64,000 bases of DNA from Bacteroidaceae bacterium (GTDB lineage: Bacteria > Bacteroidota > Bacteroidia > Bacteroidales > Barnesiellaceae_A): positions 1-64,000 of the forward strand of contig JAFXAB010000030.1 of the NCBI GenBank assembly GCA_017522135.1, given 5' to 3'. Numbering within the stretch: the first letter of the stretch is position 1; each line of letters begins with the position of its first letter. A program made the translations under genes and the position numbers. Shown in pieces: positions 36,097-45,602 of this stretch. The notes beneath the pieces are model-generated. The model was not told the origin of the DNA. It saw nothing but the letters and a program-made list of their open reading frames with translations, and ran no database searches.

Positions 36097-36132
36097 CGAG
36101 TTACACTGCTTCACTACGAAGCGTGTAACTCG
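36097..36132 (-). promoter_or_regulatory. Hairpin in the mreB-mreC gap
   Basis: CGAGTTACAC pairs with GTGTAACTCG and continues, after one bulged base, with GCTTC/GAAGC around about five bases. There is no U-run on the minus strand, so it looks like an mRNA-stability or processing element that lets mreB mRNA accumulate over mreCD. Confidence 0.55.
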
Positions 36133-36153
36133 GGGTAGTATTTGGGTTATATT

Positions 36154-37173
36154 TTATCGAATCAAGAAACTAAACTCGTCGATATTCTTCAATGCCACGC
36201 CTGTACCCTTGGCTACTGCGTGCAAAGGATCTTCGGCAATGTGGAATGTAATACCAATCTTGTCGGTCAGACGCTTGTCAAGGCCACGCAACAGAGCACC
36301 GCCACCGGCCAGATAGATACCATTACGCACCAAGTCGGCATACAACTCGGGAGGCGTTTGCTCCAAAGCACTGAGCACAGCCGCCTCGATTTTCGAGATT
36401 GACTTTTCAATACAGTGCGATACCTCTTGATACGACACCGGTATCTCCATTGGCAACGCTGTCATCTGGTTGGGGCCATGCACGATATAGTCCTCGGGGG
36501 GATCGGCCAGCTCGGTAAGTGCCGAGCCTACGTTTATCTTTATCAATTCGGCTGTACGCTCACCTATGCGCACATTGTGCTGGCGACGCATATACTCCTG
36601 AATATCGGCAGTAAGGTCGTCACCGGCAATGCGGATAGACTTATTTGACACGATACCGCCCAACGAAATAACGGCAATCTCGGTACTACCACCACCTATA
36701 TCTACAATCATATTACCTTCGGGGGCTGTGACATCTATACCTATACCTATGGCAGCAGCCATCGGTTCATATATCATATACACATCACGACCTCCGGCAT
36801 GCTCGGCCGAGTCGCGCACTGCACGTATCTCTACCTCGGTACTACCCGATGGAATACATACAACCATACGCAACGACGGGGTAAACCAACGACGTTGGGG
36901 GTTGACCATCTTTACCATACCACGTATCATTTGCTCGGCTGCATAGAAGTCGGCAATAACACCGTCGCGCAGAGGGCGTATAGTGGTGATATGGGGAGCT
37001 GTTTTTTCGTGCATTTGGCGCGCTTTCTCGCCCACAGCTACAAGTTTCTCTGTCTTTTTTTCAAGCGCAACCACCGAGGGCTCATCAACCACGATTTTAT
37101 CATCGTGAATGATAATGGTATTGGCCGTTCCGAGGTCTACTGCTATTTCTTGTGTTAATGAGAATAATCCCAT
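36154..37173 (-). CDS. mreB: Actin-like rod shape protein MreB
   Basis: 339 residues. Actin-fold phosphate loops are visible: IAVDLGTANTIIIHDDKIVV, VDIGGGSTEIAVISLGG and the C-terminal NGIYLAGGGALLRGLDKRL, plus VCIPSGSTEVEIRAVRDSAEHAG. It forms membrane-bound filaments that guide side-wall synthesis with MreC, MreD, PBP2 and RodA, all encoded downstream. The purH gene lies 28 bp upstream. Confidence 0.97.
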   Translation of the reverse strand: MGLFSLTQEIAVDLGTANTIIIHDDKIVVDEPSVVALEKKTEKLVAVGEKARQMHEKTAPHITTIRPLRDGVIADFYAAEQMIRGMVKMVNPQRRWFTPSLRMVVCIPSGSTEVEIRAVRDSAEHAGGRDVYMIYEPMAAAIGIGIDVTAPEGNMIVDIGGGSTEIAVISLGGIVSNKSIRIAGDDLTADIQEYMRRQHNVRIGERTAELIKINVGSALTELADPPEDYIVHGPNQMTALPMEIPVSYQEVSHCIEKSISKIEAAVLSALEQTPPELYADLVRNGIYLAGGGALLRGLDKRLTDKIGITFHIAEDPLHAVAKGTGVALKNIDEFSFLIR

Positions 37174-37201
37174 CTTGTCTCTTTTAGGGGTTAAATTTTT
37201 T

Positions 37202-38725
37202 TTAATGTTTAAAGTGGCGTATGCCGGTCATCACCATGGCAATGTTGTGGGCATTGCAATAGTCGATAGTCTCTTGGTCACGCACCGATCCTCCGGGCTG
37301 TATCACAGCATCTACTCCGGCTTTGTGTGCAATCTCTACACAGTCGGGGAAGGGGAAGAAGGCATCGGAGGCCATCACTGCTCCATTGAGATCGAAGTTG
37401 AATGAATGTGCCTTCTCGATAGCCTGACGCAAAGCATCCACGCGAGATGTTTGCCCTACTCCGCTGGCACAAAGTTGACGATTCTTGGCAAGTACAATGG
37501 CATTCGATTTACTGTGTTTCACAATCTTATTGGCAAAGAGCAAGTCGGCAATGCGATCTTCCTCGACGGCACGGTCGGTTGCTTGGCGCAACTCTTGGGG
37601 TTGTTCGGTATGCAAGTCGCGATCTTGTACCAACACACCACCCAACAACGAGCGATATTGCTTGGTTGCTGTATTGGGACGTTTTTGGATGAGAATGATG
37701 CGATTTTTCTTTTGCTTCAATACCTCCAATGCCTCGGGTGCATACCCGGGTGCAATGATTACCTCAAAGAATATCTTATTTACCTCTTGGGCTGTTGCCA
37801 TGTCTATAGGGCGATTGGCGATAAGCACGCCACCAAACGCCGAGACAGGGTCGCACTCGAGAGCCGCAGTCCATGCATCGAGGATAGTCTCGCGAGAGGC
37901 TATTCCACAAGCATTATTGTGCTTGAGCACTGCAAATGTCGTCTCATCAAATTCGGCTATCAAAGACACTGCCGCATCTATATCAAGCAGGTTGTTGTAT
38001 GAAATCTCTTTACCATGAAGTTGCTCAAACATTGCCTCAAAATCGCCATAGAAAGCACCGTTTTGGTGGGGGTTTTCGCCATAGCGCAACGATTTGTTAC
38101 CATTGACAGCGGCACGGAAAGCAGAGCCTTCACCACCATCGAAATAGTTGAAAATGGCACTGTCATAACCCGACGAGACAGCAAACGCCTCACGAGCCAG
38201 CAAACGACGATCTTCGAGCGTTGTTTTTGCGCCATTGCGCTTGAGTATATCGAGCAATATACCGTACTGACCCTTCGATGCCACTATTGCCACGTCATTG
38301 AAGTTCTTGGCTGCCGCACGAATGAGCGATATACCGCCTATATCTATTTTTTCAATAATCGCTGCTTCATCGGCTCCCGATGCCACAGTTTGCTCAAAAG
38401 GATACAAATCGACTATTACCAAGTCGATCGAGGGTATCTCATACGCTGCAACTTGCTCAATATCTGTTTGATTGTCGCGACGATTAAGAATTCCGCCAAA
38501 TACCTTGGGGTGCAATGTCTTTACACGACCGCCCAATATTGAAGGATAGCCGGTAAGGTCCTCTACGGCATTACATGGTATTCCCAACGATTCTATAAAG
38601 GATTGTGTGCCACCGGTTGAAAGAAACTCAACACCATCGGCATGCAACATCTTGATGATATCATCAAGACCATCTTTATGAAAAACCGACACTAACGCGG
38701 TCTTTATTTTTTTCTCTGTTGTCAT
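37202..38725 (-). CDS. purH: Bifunctional AICAR formyltransferase/IMP cyclohydrolase
   Basis: 507 residues. The N-terminal MGS-like cyclohydrolase domain has LVSVFHKDGLDDIIK, FLSTGGTQSFIE and YPSILGGRVKTLHPKVFGG; the C-terminal transformylase has SLRYGENPHQNGAFYGDF, LKHNNACGIASRE and DAFFPFPDCVEIAHKAGVDA followed by PGGSVRDQ. It performs the last two steps of IMP synthesis. It is the first gene of the mre operon, an arrangement seen in other Bacteroidales, with a promoter at 38752-38759. Confidence 0.97.
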   Translation of the reverse strand: MTTEKKIKTALVSVFHKDGLDDIIKMLHADGVEFLSTGGTQSFIESLGIPCNAVEDLTGYPSILGGRVKTLHPKVFGGILNRRDNQTDIEQVAAYEIPSIDLVIVDLYPFEQTVASGADEAAIIEKIDIGGISLIRAAAKNFNDVAIVASKGQYGILLDILKRNGAKTTLEDRRLLAREAFAVSSGYDSAIFNYFDGGEGSAFRAAVNGNKSLRYGENPHQNGAFYGDFEAMFEQLHGKEISYNNLLDIDAAVSLIAEFDETTFAVLKHNNACGIASRETILDAWTAALECDPVSAFGGVLIANRPIDMATAQEVNKIFFEVIIAPGYAPEALEVLKQKKNRIILIQKRPNTATKQYRSLLGGVLVQDRDLHTEQPQELRQATDRAVEEDRIADLLFANKIVKHSKSNAIVLAKNRQLCASGVGQTSRVDALRQAIEKAHSFNFDLNGAVMASDAFFPFPDCVEIAHKAGVDAVIQPGGSVRDQETIDYCNAHNIAMVMTGIRHFKH

Positions 38726-38751
38726 TGCAATTTTTTTTCGTTATGTGTCGG

Positions 38752-38759
38752 CAAAAATA
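38752..38759 (-). promoter_or_regulatory. -7 box of the purH-mre-rodA operon
   Basis: The minus strand reads TATTTTTG, 27 bp before the purH ATG. Confidence 0.5.
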
Positions 38760-38946
38760 GTAATTTTTATTAGCTTTTACACAATAATAATAAAAGAATT
38801 TTTCAAGAATTTACCACAAAAGTAATATTGCTGAGTGTCAAATAAATAAACACCTCGCATCTCGATATTGCGATTAAAGAAAGATTTTTTACCGTTACTA
38901 ATTATTTATTGGTAATACAACACCCCAAAATCACCACATTACGTTA

Positions 38947-38978
38947 TTGCACACACAGCTTTTTTGCATCTATCTTTG
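38947..38978 (+). promoter_or_regulatory. Promoter of the candidate small RNA
   Basis: A TTG (38947-38949) and TATCTTTG (38971-38978) are spaced 21 bp apart, close to the phylum consensus TTTG-N19-21-TAnnTTTG. The start point would lie near 38985. Confidence 0.6.
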
Positions 38979-38984
38979 CAGTGT

Positions 38985-39147
38985 GATAATTGACAATATC
39001 ATTCTTGCAATTATCACGGTTTGTTGCAACACACGCGCGACGCGAAAATGTACAAACCACACATAGTTGAAATATTAGGTTATATGATTGTAAAAAACAT
39101 CGACTATATATGCCATAAACAGGACATATAAAGTCGATGTTTTTTTA
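38985..39147 (+). ncRNA. Candidate small RNA, about 160 nt
   Basis: The transcript expected from the promoter at 38947-38978 has no reading frame of note. It folds into three consecutive hairpins: GTGATAATTG/CAATTATCAC (38983-38992 with 39008-39017), GGTTTGT/ACAAACC (39018-39024 with 39052-39058) and a strong intrinsic terminator, AAAAAACATCGACT with AGTCGATGTTTTTT (39092-39105 with 39132-39145). Promoter, compact structure and terminator together make an independent small RNA likely. Alternatively it is an attenuated leader of the gene at 39230. I match it to no known family. Confidence 0.55.
39092..39147 (+). terminator. Intrinsic terminator of the candidate small RNA
   Basis: A 14-bp stem (AAAAAACATCGACT/AGTCGATGTTTTTT) ends in seven T residues. 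It covers the first codons of a longer possible frame at 39137, which supports the later start at 39230 for the next gene. Confidence 0.85.
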
Positions 39148-39229
39148 TCACTCCTTGGAACAAATCAAGGGTGCAAAGTGTTTATATAAAAGAGATAATC
39201 TATTTTTTCACACATCAACATTTTTTATC

Positions 39230-40087
39230 ATGATTTGGACACACGATTACAACAACGAGAAAGAGGTTTTGGAAGGCGTTACACAGCAGTTATTCAAGCA
39301 CATACAATCAACTCGATTTGTCACAAAATGTATCAGAATAGGCACATCGGAATACCGTGACAACCGGATAGAAATAGACGAAATTTATCACCCGCGAGAA
39401 CAATTTTTCCTGGCATTGCCCGGTGGTATTTGCGGATCGAAATTACTCGATTTCTGGCAAGAAAATCATTACAAAAACACCTCTTGGAGAAAGGTGTGTT
39501 TTTACCAAACTCACGAGATGGTTTTTTCTCACAACTACCGGCAGCCCTACCACCAATGGGGCAAACACCCTTTCTTTACAAAAGCCGGGGTACCCGCCTC
39601 ACAAATTCACCCCATCGAGCAAACAGGAAATGCCGAGAAGAATGCAAGCATCTACGCCCTCAATCTGCCCTACTCACGGGGATTATACTACAATCCGGCA
39701 CATGCATTTGAGGGCGACTACGCAACCCGGATGTACGAGTCGCCGTTTCACTGCGCCATCATCAGCCTCGACCGCAGGGGCGACATCTGTCAGTGCATCG
39801 ATTACAACAGAGCACCCTTATATGGCAGTACATACTACACCTCCACAATAAAGAAAAACCTCACAAGTATTACCATCTCGACCGAGACACTACTCGACAC
39901 ACCACGACTACTACTCATCATCTTAGAGCGAAATTTCAACATCGTAATAGGAGAAAGCCCCCTTTATGAAATACTCAAAAACCATCCCAACATACACATA
40001 TTCAGCGATATAAAAAACTTCAGTGCAATCATCAAAGAAAAAGGACTCAATAGTTTGTGGTTTCATGAAATACGTGTTGCGCCATAA
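39230..40087 (+). CDS. Protein of unknown function
   Basis: 285 residues from ATG 39230 (MIWTHDYNNEKEVLEGVTQQ); an in-frame ATG at 39137 lies inside the terminator of the upstream RNA and is rejected. The protein is soluble with no signal peptide and many aromatic and basic residues. Visible segments include YHPREQFFLALPGGICGSKLLD, KVCFYQTHEMVFSHNY and ESPFHCAIISLDRRGD. I recognise no family and no catalytic motif. It stands alone between two promoters and may be accessory. Codon usage looks less biased than in the highly expressed neighbours. Confidence 0.65.
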   Translation: MIWTHDYNNEKEVLEGVTQQLFKHIQSTRFVTKCIRIGTSEYRDNRIEIDEIYHPREQFFLALPGGICGSKLLDFWQENHYKNTSWRKVCFYQTHEMVFSHNYRQPYHQWGKHPFFTKAGVPASQIHPIEQTGNAEKNASIYALNLPYSRGLYYNPAHAFEGDYATRMYESPFHCAIISLDRRGDICQCIDYNRAPLYGSTYYTSTIKKNLTSITISTETLLDTPRLLLIILERNFNIVIGESPLYEILKNHPNIHIFSDIKNFSAIIKEKGLNSLWFHEIRVAP

Positions 40088-40237
40088 TCAAACAGGATCG
40101 CCATCACACATAGCATTACCCCACAAAAGTACCCCCTTCAATCACTATATCAGCATCATAGAGAGAGATGTCACACAAGCGTATAATTTATAATGTGTTT
40201 TTTATAAAAATTCTTATATTTTTGTCAATAAAAATTG

Positions 40238-40245
40238 TATCTTTG
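40238..40245 (+). promoter_or_regulatory. -7 box of the methylmalonyl-CoA operon
   Basis: TATCTTTG lies about 70 bp before the epimerase start. The 224-bp gap before it is AT-rich and holds nothing else clear. Confidence 0.55.
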
Positions 40246-40311
40246 CATCGCAAGGGTTATGCACCCCGCAACCAAACTAAAAATACTGTTTAACTTAATA
40301 ACTAATAGACA

Positions 40312-40725
40312 ATGGAAATTTCTCACATCGAACACTTGGGCATAGCTGTAAAAAGCCTTGAAGAAGCTATCCCTTACTACGAGAACATCTTGGGTCTTAA
40401 GTGCTACTCTATCGAAGAGGTAGCCGACCAAAAAGTAAAAACCGCTTTCTTTAAAGTAGGTCAAACCAAGATTGAGTTGCTTGAGCCCACAAGCCCCGAT
40501 AGCACCATCGCAGGTTTCATTGAAAAACGCGGAGAAGGTATACATCACCTTGCATTTGCCGTAGCCGACGGTGTAGCCAACGCATTGGCCGAAGTAGAAG
40601 CCAAGGGCGTGCGCCTCATTGACAAAGCTCCTCGCAAAGGTGCTGAAGGTCTTAACATCGCATTCCTTCACCCCAAATCAACATGCAGCGTATTAACCGA
40701 ACTTTGTGAAAATCCTAACAAATAA
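40312..40725 (+). CDS. mce: Methylmalonyl-CoA epimerase
   Basis: 137 residues forming two VOC-type beta-alpha-beta units. Signature segments are [24 protein letters not shown] (metal ligand His), [22 protein letters not shown] (Glu) and [11 protein letters not shown] (His). It interconverts (2R)- and (2S)-methylmalonyl-CoA. The decarboxylase alpha gene starts 7 bp later, which ties it to the succinate-to-propionate route. Confidence 0.95.
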   Translation: MEISHIEHLGIAVKSLEEAIPYYENILGLKCYSIEEVADQKVKTAFFKVGQTKIELLEPTSPDSTIAGFIEKRGEGIHHLAFAVADGVANALAEVEAKGVRLIDKAPRKGAEGLNIAFLHPKSTCSVLTELCENPNK

Positions 40726-40731
40726 TACAAA

Positions 40732-42285
40732 ATGAGCAATCAACTCGAAAAAGTAAAAGAGCTTATCGCATTGCGCAATGAAGCTCGTTTGGGTGGTGGT
40801 GAAAAAGCCATTGCCAAGCAACACGAACGTGGTAAATACACCGCTCGTGAGCGTATCAACCAACTCCTCGACGAAGGTAGTTTTGAAGAAATAGACATGT
40901 TTGTACGCCACCGTTGCTACAACTTCGGTCAAGAGAAAAAATCTTATCTCGGAGACGGTGTTGTAACAGGTTATGGTACAATCGAAGGTCGTCTTGTTTA
41001 TGTTTTTGCACAAGACTTCACCGTATTTGGCGGCTCACTCTCTGAGCAAATGGCCATGAAGATTTGCAAAGTAATGGACATGGCCATGAAGATGGGTGCT
41101 CCCATTATCGGTATCAACGACTCGGGTGGTGCACGTATCCAAGAAGGTATCAACGCTCTCGCAGGTTACTCTGAAATCTTCCAACGCAACATCATGGCTT
41201 CGGGTGTAGTACCCCAAATCTCAGGTATCTTTGGTCCCTGTGCCGGTGGTGCTGTTTACTCTCCCGCCCTCACCGACTTTATCGTGATGGTAAAAGAGAT
41301 ATCTTACATGTTCCTCACAGGTCCTGCCGTTGTTAAGACTGTAACAGGCGAGGATGTAACACAAGAGCAACTCGGTGGTGCCGAAATGCACTCTCGCACA
41401 TCGGGTGTAGCACACTTTGCTTGCGAAACAGGTGACGAGGGTCTTGACGTTATTCGCCGACTCATCAGCTACATTCCCCAAAACAACCTTGAGGAGGCTC
41501 CCGTACTTCCTTGCGAAGACCCCATCGACCGTCTCGAAGATTCGCTCAACGAAATCATTCCCGACAGCCCCAACCAACCCTACGATATGTACCAAGTTAT
41601 AGGTGCCATCATCGACAACGGTGAGTTCCTCGAAGTACAACGCGACTTCGCTCGCAACATCATCATCGGTTTTGCACGTTTCAACGGTCAATCAGTAGGT
41701 ATCGTTGCCAACCAACCTCAATACCTCGCCGGTGTACTCGACTGCAACGCCTCACGCAAGGCTGCTCGTTTCGTACGTTTCTGCGACGCTTTCAACATTC
41801 CTTTGGTAACTCTCGTAGACGTTCCCGGATTCTTGCCCGGTACAGGTCAAGAGTACAACGCAGTTATCTCACACGGTGCTAAGTTGCTCTACGCTTACGG
41901 TGAGGCTACAGTACCCAAAGTAACTGTAACATTGCGCAAGTCTTACGGTGGTTCACACATCGTGATGAGCTGTAAGCAACTCCGTGGCGACATGAACTAC
42001 GCATGGCCTACTGCCGAAATCGCCGTTATGGGTGCATCGGGTGCTGCTGCCGTTCTCTATGCTAAAGAAGCTAAAGAGCAAGCCGATCCCAAAGCATACA
42101 TCGCCGAGAAAGAAGCCGAGTACACCAAGTTGTTTGCCAACCCCTACAACGCAGCTCGCTACGGTTACATCGACGACGTTATCGAGCCTCGCAACACTCG
42201 CTTCCGCATCATCCGTGCATTGGAGCAATTGCGCACTAAGAAACTCGTGAACCCCGCTAAGAAACACGGTAACATTCCTCTATAA
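40732..42285 (+). CDS. mmdA: Methylmalonyl-CoA decarboxylase alpha (carboxyltransferase) subunit
   Basis: 517 residues, the usual length for MmdA/PccB. The crotonase-like core carries [75 protein letters not shown] and [16 protein letters not shown]. It moves the carboxyl group from methylmalonyl-CoA to the biotin carrier. The neighbouring gamma, biotin and beta genes show that the complex is the membrane decarboxylase that exports Na+ and yields propionyl-CoA, rather than a propionyl-CoA carboxylase. Confidence 0.96.
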   Translation: MSNQLEKVKELIALRNEARLGGGEKAIAKQHERGKYTARERINQLLDEGSFEEIDMFVRHRCYNFGQEKKSYLGDGVVTGYGTIEGRLVYVFAQDFTVFGGSLSEQMAMKICKVMDMAMKMGAPIIGINDSGGARIQEGINALAGYSEIFQRNIMASGVVPQISGIFGPCAGGAVYSPALTDFIVMVKEISYMFLTGPAVVKTVTGEDVTQEQLGGAEMHSRTSGVAHFACETGDEGLDVIRRLISYIPQNNLEEAPVLPCEDPIDRLEDSLNEIIPDSPNQPYDMYQVIGAIIDNGEFLEVQRDFARNIIIGFARFNGQSVGIVANQPQYLAGVLDCNASRKAARFVRFCDAFNIPLVTLVDVPGFLPGTGQEYNAVISHGAKLLYAYGEATVPKVTVTLRKSYGGSHIVMSCKQLRGDMNYAWPTAEIAVMGASGAAAVLYAKEAKEQADPKAYIAEKEAEYTKLFANPYNAARYGYIDDVIEPRNTRFRIIRALEQLRTKKLVNPAKKHGNIPL

Positions 42286-42304
42286 TCCTTAAAAACATAT
42301 CAAT

Positions 42305-43246
42305 ATGAACAAAAATAAATTTGGAATATTGAGCATGTTGCTTGCTGTTGTTGTGGCATTTGCATCTTGCAAGCCCGCGGTAGAAGGCGAAGAAACCGGT
42401 AGCAAAATTCTCATCAACGAGATTTTGATGACCAACGAAACCAACTACCAAGACGACTATGGCATGCACAGCGCATGGATAGAGTTATTCAACAAATCAT
42501 ACGGTAGCTACAACGTTGCATCTCACATGCTCAAGTTTAGCAACACTCCCGGTGACACAGTTGAATATTTCATCCCCAAAGGCGACGTGCTCACACTCGT
42601 TCCACCTCGTCAGCACACACTTTTCTGGGCCGACGGACAACCCAACCGTGGTACTTTCCACGTTAATTTCACACTTGACCCCACTAAGGAGTTGTGGATA
42701 GGTATCTTTGACGGTGGTAACAAACTCCTCAACGAAGTTACTATCCCCGCCAACATCTTAGCTGCCGATCAATCTTATGCTCGTGCCATTGATGGAGAGA
42801 ACGAGTGGGAAATACGTGGTGCAGGTACTGCCAAGTATGTAACACCCAGCACCAACAACTACACACTCGACAAGAATGTGAAGATGTCAAAATTCAAGAC
42901 CCAAGATGCCAACGGTATCGGTATGGCTATCTCGGCCATGTCGGTGGTATTCTCAGGCTTGTTGTTGTTATTCATCATCTTCCGCACCATTGGTAAGATT
43001 TCTTCATGGTGGGCATTGCGTACAGCAAGCAAAGCCAAAGGTCTCAACGAAGAAGAGACCAAAGAGGCAATGGCCAAGGGTGCTACTCCGGGTGAGGTGT
43101 TTGCCGCTATTGCAATGGCCATGCACGAGATGCAAGAAGATGCACACGACTACGAGGACACCGTTCTCACCATCCACCAAGTGGAGCGTCGTTACTCTCC
43201 CTGGAACTCTAAGATTTACTCTTTGCGTGACCTTCCCAGAAAATAA
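42305..43246 (+). CDS. OadG-type gamma subunit fused to a lamin-tail-like domain
   Basis: 313 residues. A lipoprotein-like signal (LAVVVAFASC, Cys about 22) opens an LTD-type beta domain (about 32-180; ILINEILMTNETNYQDDYG, SAWIELFNKSYG, HTLFWADGQPNRG). Then comes one membrane span (IGMAISAMSVVFSGLLLLFIIFR, about 200-222) and a cytoplasmic tail. The span and tail resemble OadG, the small subunit that anchors the Na+-pumping decarboxylase. OadG alone is usually 80-100 residues, so the large exported domain is an addition. Its position between alpha and biotin subunits supports a subunit role. Confidence 0.8.
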   Translation: MNKNKFGILSMLLAVVVAFASCKPAVEGEETGSKILINEILMTNETNYQDDYGMHSAWIELFNKSYGSYNVASHMLKFSNTPGDTVEYFIPKGDVLTLVPPRQHTLFWADGQPNRGTFHVNFTLDPTKELWIGIFDGGNKLLNEVTIPANILAADQSYARAIDGENEWEIRGAGTAKYVTPSTNNYTLDKNVKMSKFKTQDANGIGMAISAMSVVFSGLLLLFIIFRTIGKISSWWALRTASKAKGLNEEETKEAMAKGATPGEVFAAIAMAMHEMQEDAHDYEDTVLTIHQVERRYSPWNSKIYSLRDLPRK

Positions 43247-43276
43247 TTTAATTCATAACATTCAAAATTAAGAACA

Positions 43277-43705
43277 ATGAAAGACTATAAATATACCATT
43301 AACGGCAATATTTATAAGGTAACTATCGGAGACATCGAAGAAAACGTTGCCCACGTAGAGGTAAACGGTACTCCCTACCTTGTCGAAATGGAAAAAGTGG
43401 TAAAAACTGTTGCAAAACCCGTAGTAAAAGCTCGCCCCACAACACCCGCAGCTCCTACTACTCAACTCAATCGCCCCTCTGCAGCAGCAGGTGCAGGCAC
43501 TATCAAATCGCCCCTCCCCGGTGTTATCCTCAACGTTAAGGTTAACGTTGGTGACACTGTGAAGAAAGGTGACACTATCATGATTCTCGAAGCCATGAAG
43601 ATGGAGAATGCCATCAAAGCCGACCGCGACGGTAAGATTGCATCTATCAGTGTTAAACAAGGAGAGTCGGTTCTCGAAGGTGCTGCTCTCGCAACTATAG
43701 AGTAA
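43277..43705 (+). CDS. Biotin carboxyl carrier subunit of the decarboxylase
   Basis: 142 residues. An N-terminal strand region (about 1-50), a Pro/Ala linker (RPTTPAAPTTQL) and a biotinyl domain (about 73-142) with the target motif EAMKMEN, biotin on Lys108. It carries the carboxyl group from the alpha subunit to the beta subunit. It starts 30 bp after the OadG-type gene and ends 1 bp before the beta gene. Confidence 0.95.
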   Translation: MKDYKYTINGNIYKVTIGDIEENVAHVEVNGTPYLVEMEKVVKTVAKPVVKARPTTPAAPTTQLNRPSAAAGAGTIKSPLPGVILNVKVNVGDTVKKGDTIMILEAMKMENAIKADRDGKIASISVKQGESVLEGAALATIE

Positions 43706-43706
43706 T

Positions 43707-44867
43707 ATGGGAGGATTTGGTGATTTTTTAGTTCAAAACCTCGGCGACTTCTGGACATATACCGGTATATACAACGCTACATGGCAACACTTTGCCATGA
43801 TTGCCATCGGTATATTCTTCATATACCTCGCTGTGGCTAAGGAATTTGAGCCTATGCTCCTTATTCCTATCGGCTTTGGTATGCTCATCGGTAACATCCC
43901 ATTCAACATGGATGCCGGTTTGCAAGTAGGTCTCTACGAACAAGGCTCGGTACTCAACATCTTCTACCAAGGTGTACAACAGGGTTGGTATCCCCCGCTC
44001 ATCTTCTTGGGTATTGGTGCTATGACCGACTTCTCGGCTCTTATCTCTAACCCCAAATTGATGCTTATCGGTGCTGCCGCCCAATTTGGTATCTTCGGTG
44101 CATATATGATTGCGCTCGCGCTCGGTTTCGACCCCATGCAAGCAGGTGCTATCGGTATCATCGGTGGTGCTGACGGTCCTACAGCTATCTTCCTTTCATC
44201 GAAACTCGCTCCCAACTTGATGGGTGCTATCGCAGTATCGGCTTACTCTTACATGGCTCTCGTGCCTGTAATCCAACCGCCTATCATGCGACTCCTCACT
44301 ACATCGAAAGAGCGTGTCATCCGCATGAAACCTCCTCGCGCTGTGTCGCACACCGAGAAAGTGATGTTCCCCATCATCGGCTTGTTGCTCACTTGCTTCC
44401 TCGTACCCTCAGGTCTTCCTTTGTTGGGTATGTTGTTCTTCGGTAACTTGTTGAAAGAAAGTGGCGTTACTCGTCGTTTGGCCGAGACTGCTCGTGGTCC
44501 GCTCATCGACGTTATCACCATCTTGCTCGGTGTTACCGTAGGTGCTTCAACACAAGCTTCTGAGTTCCTCACACTCGATTCAATCCTCATCTTTGGTCTC
44601 GGTGCATTGTCATTCATCATCGCTACCACTTCGGGTGTATTGTTTGTGAAGTTCTTCAACCTCTTCTTGAGCAAAGAGAACAAAATCAATCCTCTCATCG
44701 GTAACTCAGGTGTATCGGCTGTACCTGACTCGGCTCGTATATCACAACACGTTGGATTGGAGTATGACCCCACCAACTACTTGTTGATGCACGCTATGGG
44801 TCCCAACGTAGCAGGTGTAATCGGTTCGGCTGTGGCCGCCGGTGTATTGTTAGGATTCTTGTTATAA
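43707..44867 (+). CDS. Na+-translocating decarboxylase beta subunit
   Basis: 386 residues with about nine to eleven membrane spans. Characteristic stretches are LLIPIGFGMLIGNIPFN, PPLIFLGIGAMTDFSALISNP, IGIIGGADGPTAIFLSSKLAP with the Asp essential for Na+ transport, and MHAMGPNVAGVIGSAVAAGVLLG. The subunit removes CO2 from carboxybiotin and pumps Na+ outward. It is the last gene of the operon. Confidence 0.96.
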   Translation: MGGFGDFLVQNLGDFWTYTGIYNATWQHFAMIAIGIFFIYLAVAKEFEPMLLIPIGFGMLIGNIPFNMDAGLQVGLYEQGSVLNIFYQGVQQGWYPPLIFLGIGAMTDFSALISNPKLMLIGAAAQFGIFGAYMIALALGFDPMQAGAIGIIGGADGPTAIFLSSKLAPNLMGAIAVSAYSYMALVPVIQPPIMRLLTTSKERVIRMKPPRAVSHTEKVMFPIIGLLLTCFLVPSGLPLLGMLFFGNLLKESGVTRRLAETARGPLIDVITILLGVTVGASTQASEFLTLDSILIFGLGALSFIIATTSGVLFVKFFNLFLSKENKINPLIGNSGVSAVPDSARISQHVGLEYDPTNYLLMHAMGPNVAGVIGSAVAAGVLLGFLL

Positions 44868-44877
44868 TAATCCCACT

Positions 44878-44913
44878 AATAAAAGACTGCCCATCTACGG
44901 GCAGTCTTTTATT
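44878..44913 (+). terminator. Intrinsic terminator of the decarboxylase operon
   Basis: AATAAAAGACTGCCC pairs with GGGCAGTCTTTTATT (15 bp, 6-base loop). Confidence 0.9.
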
Positions 44914-44955
44914 ATTCTCAATACGATAACTCCTCTTTATATATCAATTCGGAAC

Positions 44956-45243
44956 ATGACCAACATAGATAAACTATACGACATATACGTAACCTCGCAA
45001 CCCCGTGGAAAGGCAATAGACTTTATGACGATTTTGTCGCCATACGCTCAACAACTTTCTATTATCATTACCGAGGACGAGATTGTCTTAGAGAAAAATA
45101 AAACTCCTCTTAACACAATACCTCAAAGAAATATCTTTGCCATAGTTGACGAGGAAAAAGAGATTTACATCATACTACGAGCTAGTATCTACATTATAAA
45201 TAAAGATACAGGCGAAATAAAAATAAACATTCGCAAGTTGTAA
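44956..45243 (+). CDS. Small protein of unknown function
   Basis: 95 residues with no signal or membrane span. The sequence alternates strands and a short helix (IDKLYDIYVTSQPRGKAIDF, EDEIVLEKNKTPL, EEKEIYIILRASIYIINKD) and ends in a strongly charged beta hairpin (GEIKINIRKL). No family recognised. It follows a terminator, and a hairpin lies 170 bp downstream. The coding nature is likely but not certain. Confidence 0.5.
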   Translation: MTNIDKLYDIYVTSQPRGKAIDFMTILSPYAQQLSIIITEDEIVLEKNKTPLNTIPQRNIFAIVDEEKEIYIILRASIYIINKDTGEIKINIRKL

Positions 45244-45416
45244 TTGATAATATTACATCACGCTCTTCTCTTGAAGATAACTCATATATCTATTACATGA
45301 GTGGCGTGTCACAAATGACATTGCACATATAATTATTTGTCAGACTACATTGCCCAAGTACTATCTACAGTACTTGCATCATAACAACTCGGCTCAATTT
45401 CTACAAAAATATAGGA

Positions 45417-45452
45417 GAGGCTGTATCGAAAGGAAACTTTCGGCACAGCCTC
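45417..45452. terminator. Hairpin with GAAA loop, possible bidirectional terminator
   Basis: GAGGCTGT/ACAGCCTC and CGAAAG/CTTTCG form a two-part stem with a 2x2 internal loop around GAAA. The gap 45244-45602 holds this and a smaller hairpin (CCGAGCC/GGCTCGG, 45526-45554); no gene was seen in it. Confidence 0.6.
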
Positions 45453-45602
45453 TTGAGTTTTGTAAAAACCATACAAATACAAGACATTGATATTCATAAC
45501 AGAAGGAGTGCTCACAAGTACATCACCGAGCCTTTATATTAAAAACCGGCTCGGCAACTTGCCTATTGTGATACTCTGCCTTTTATCTTAGAGGGAAATA
45601 AG

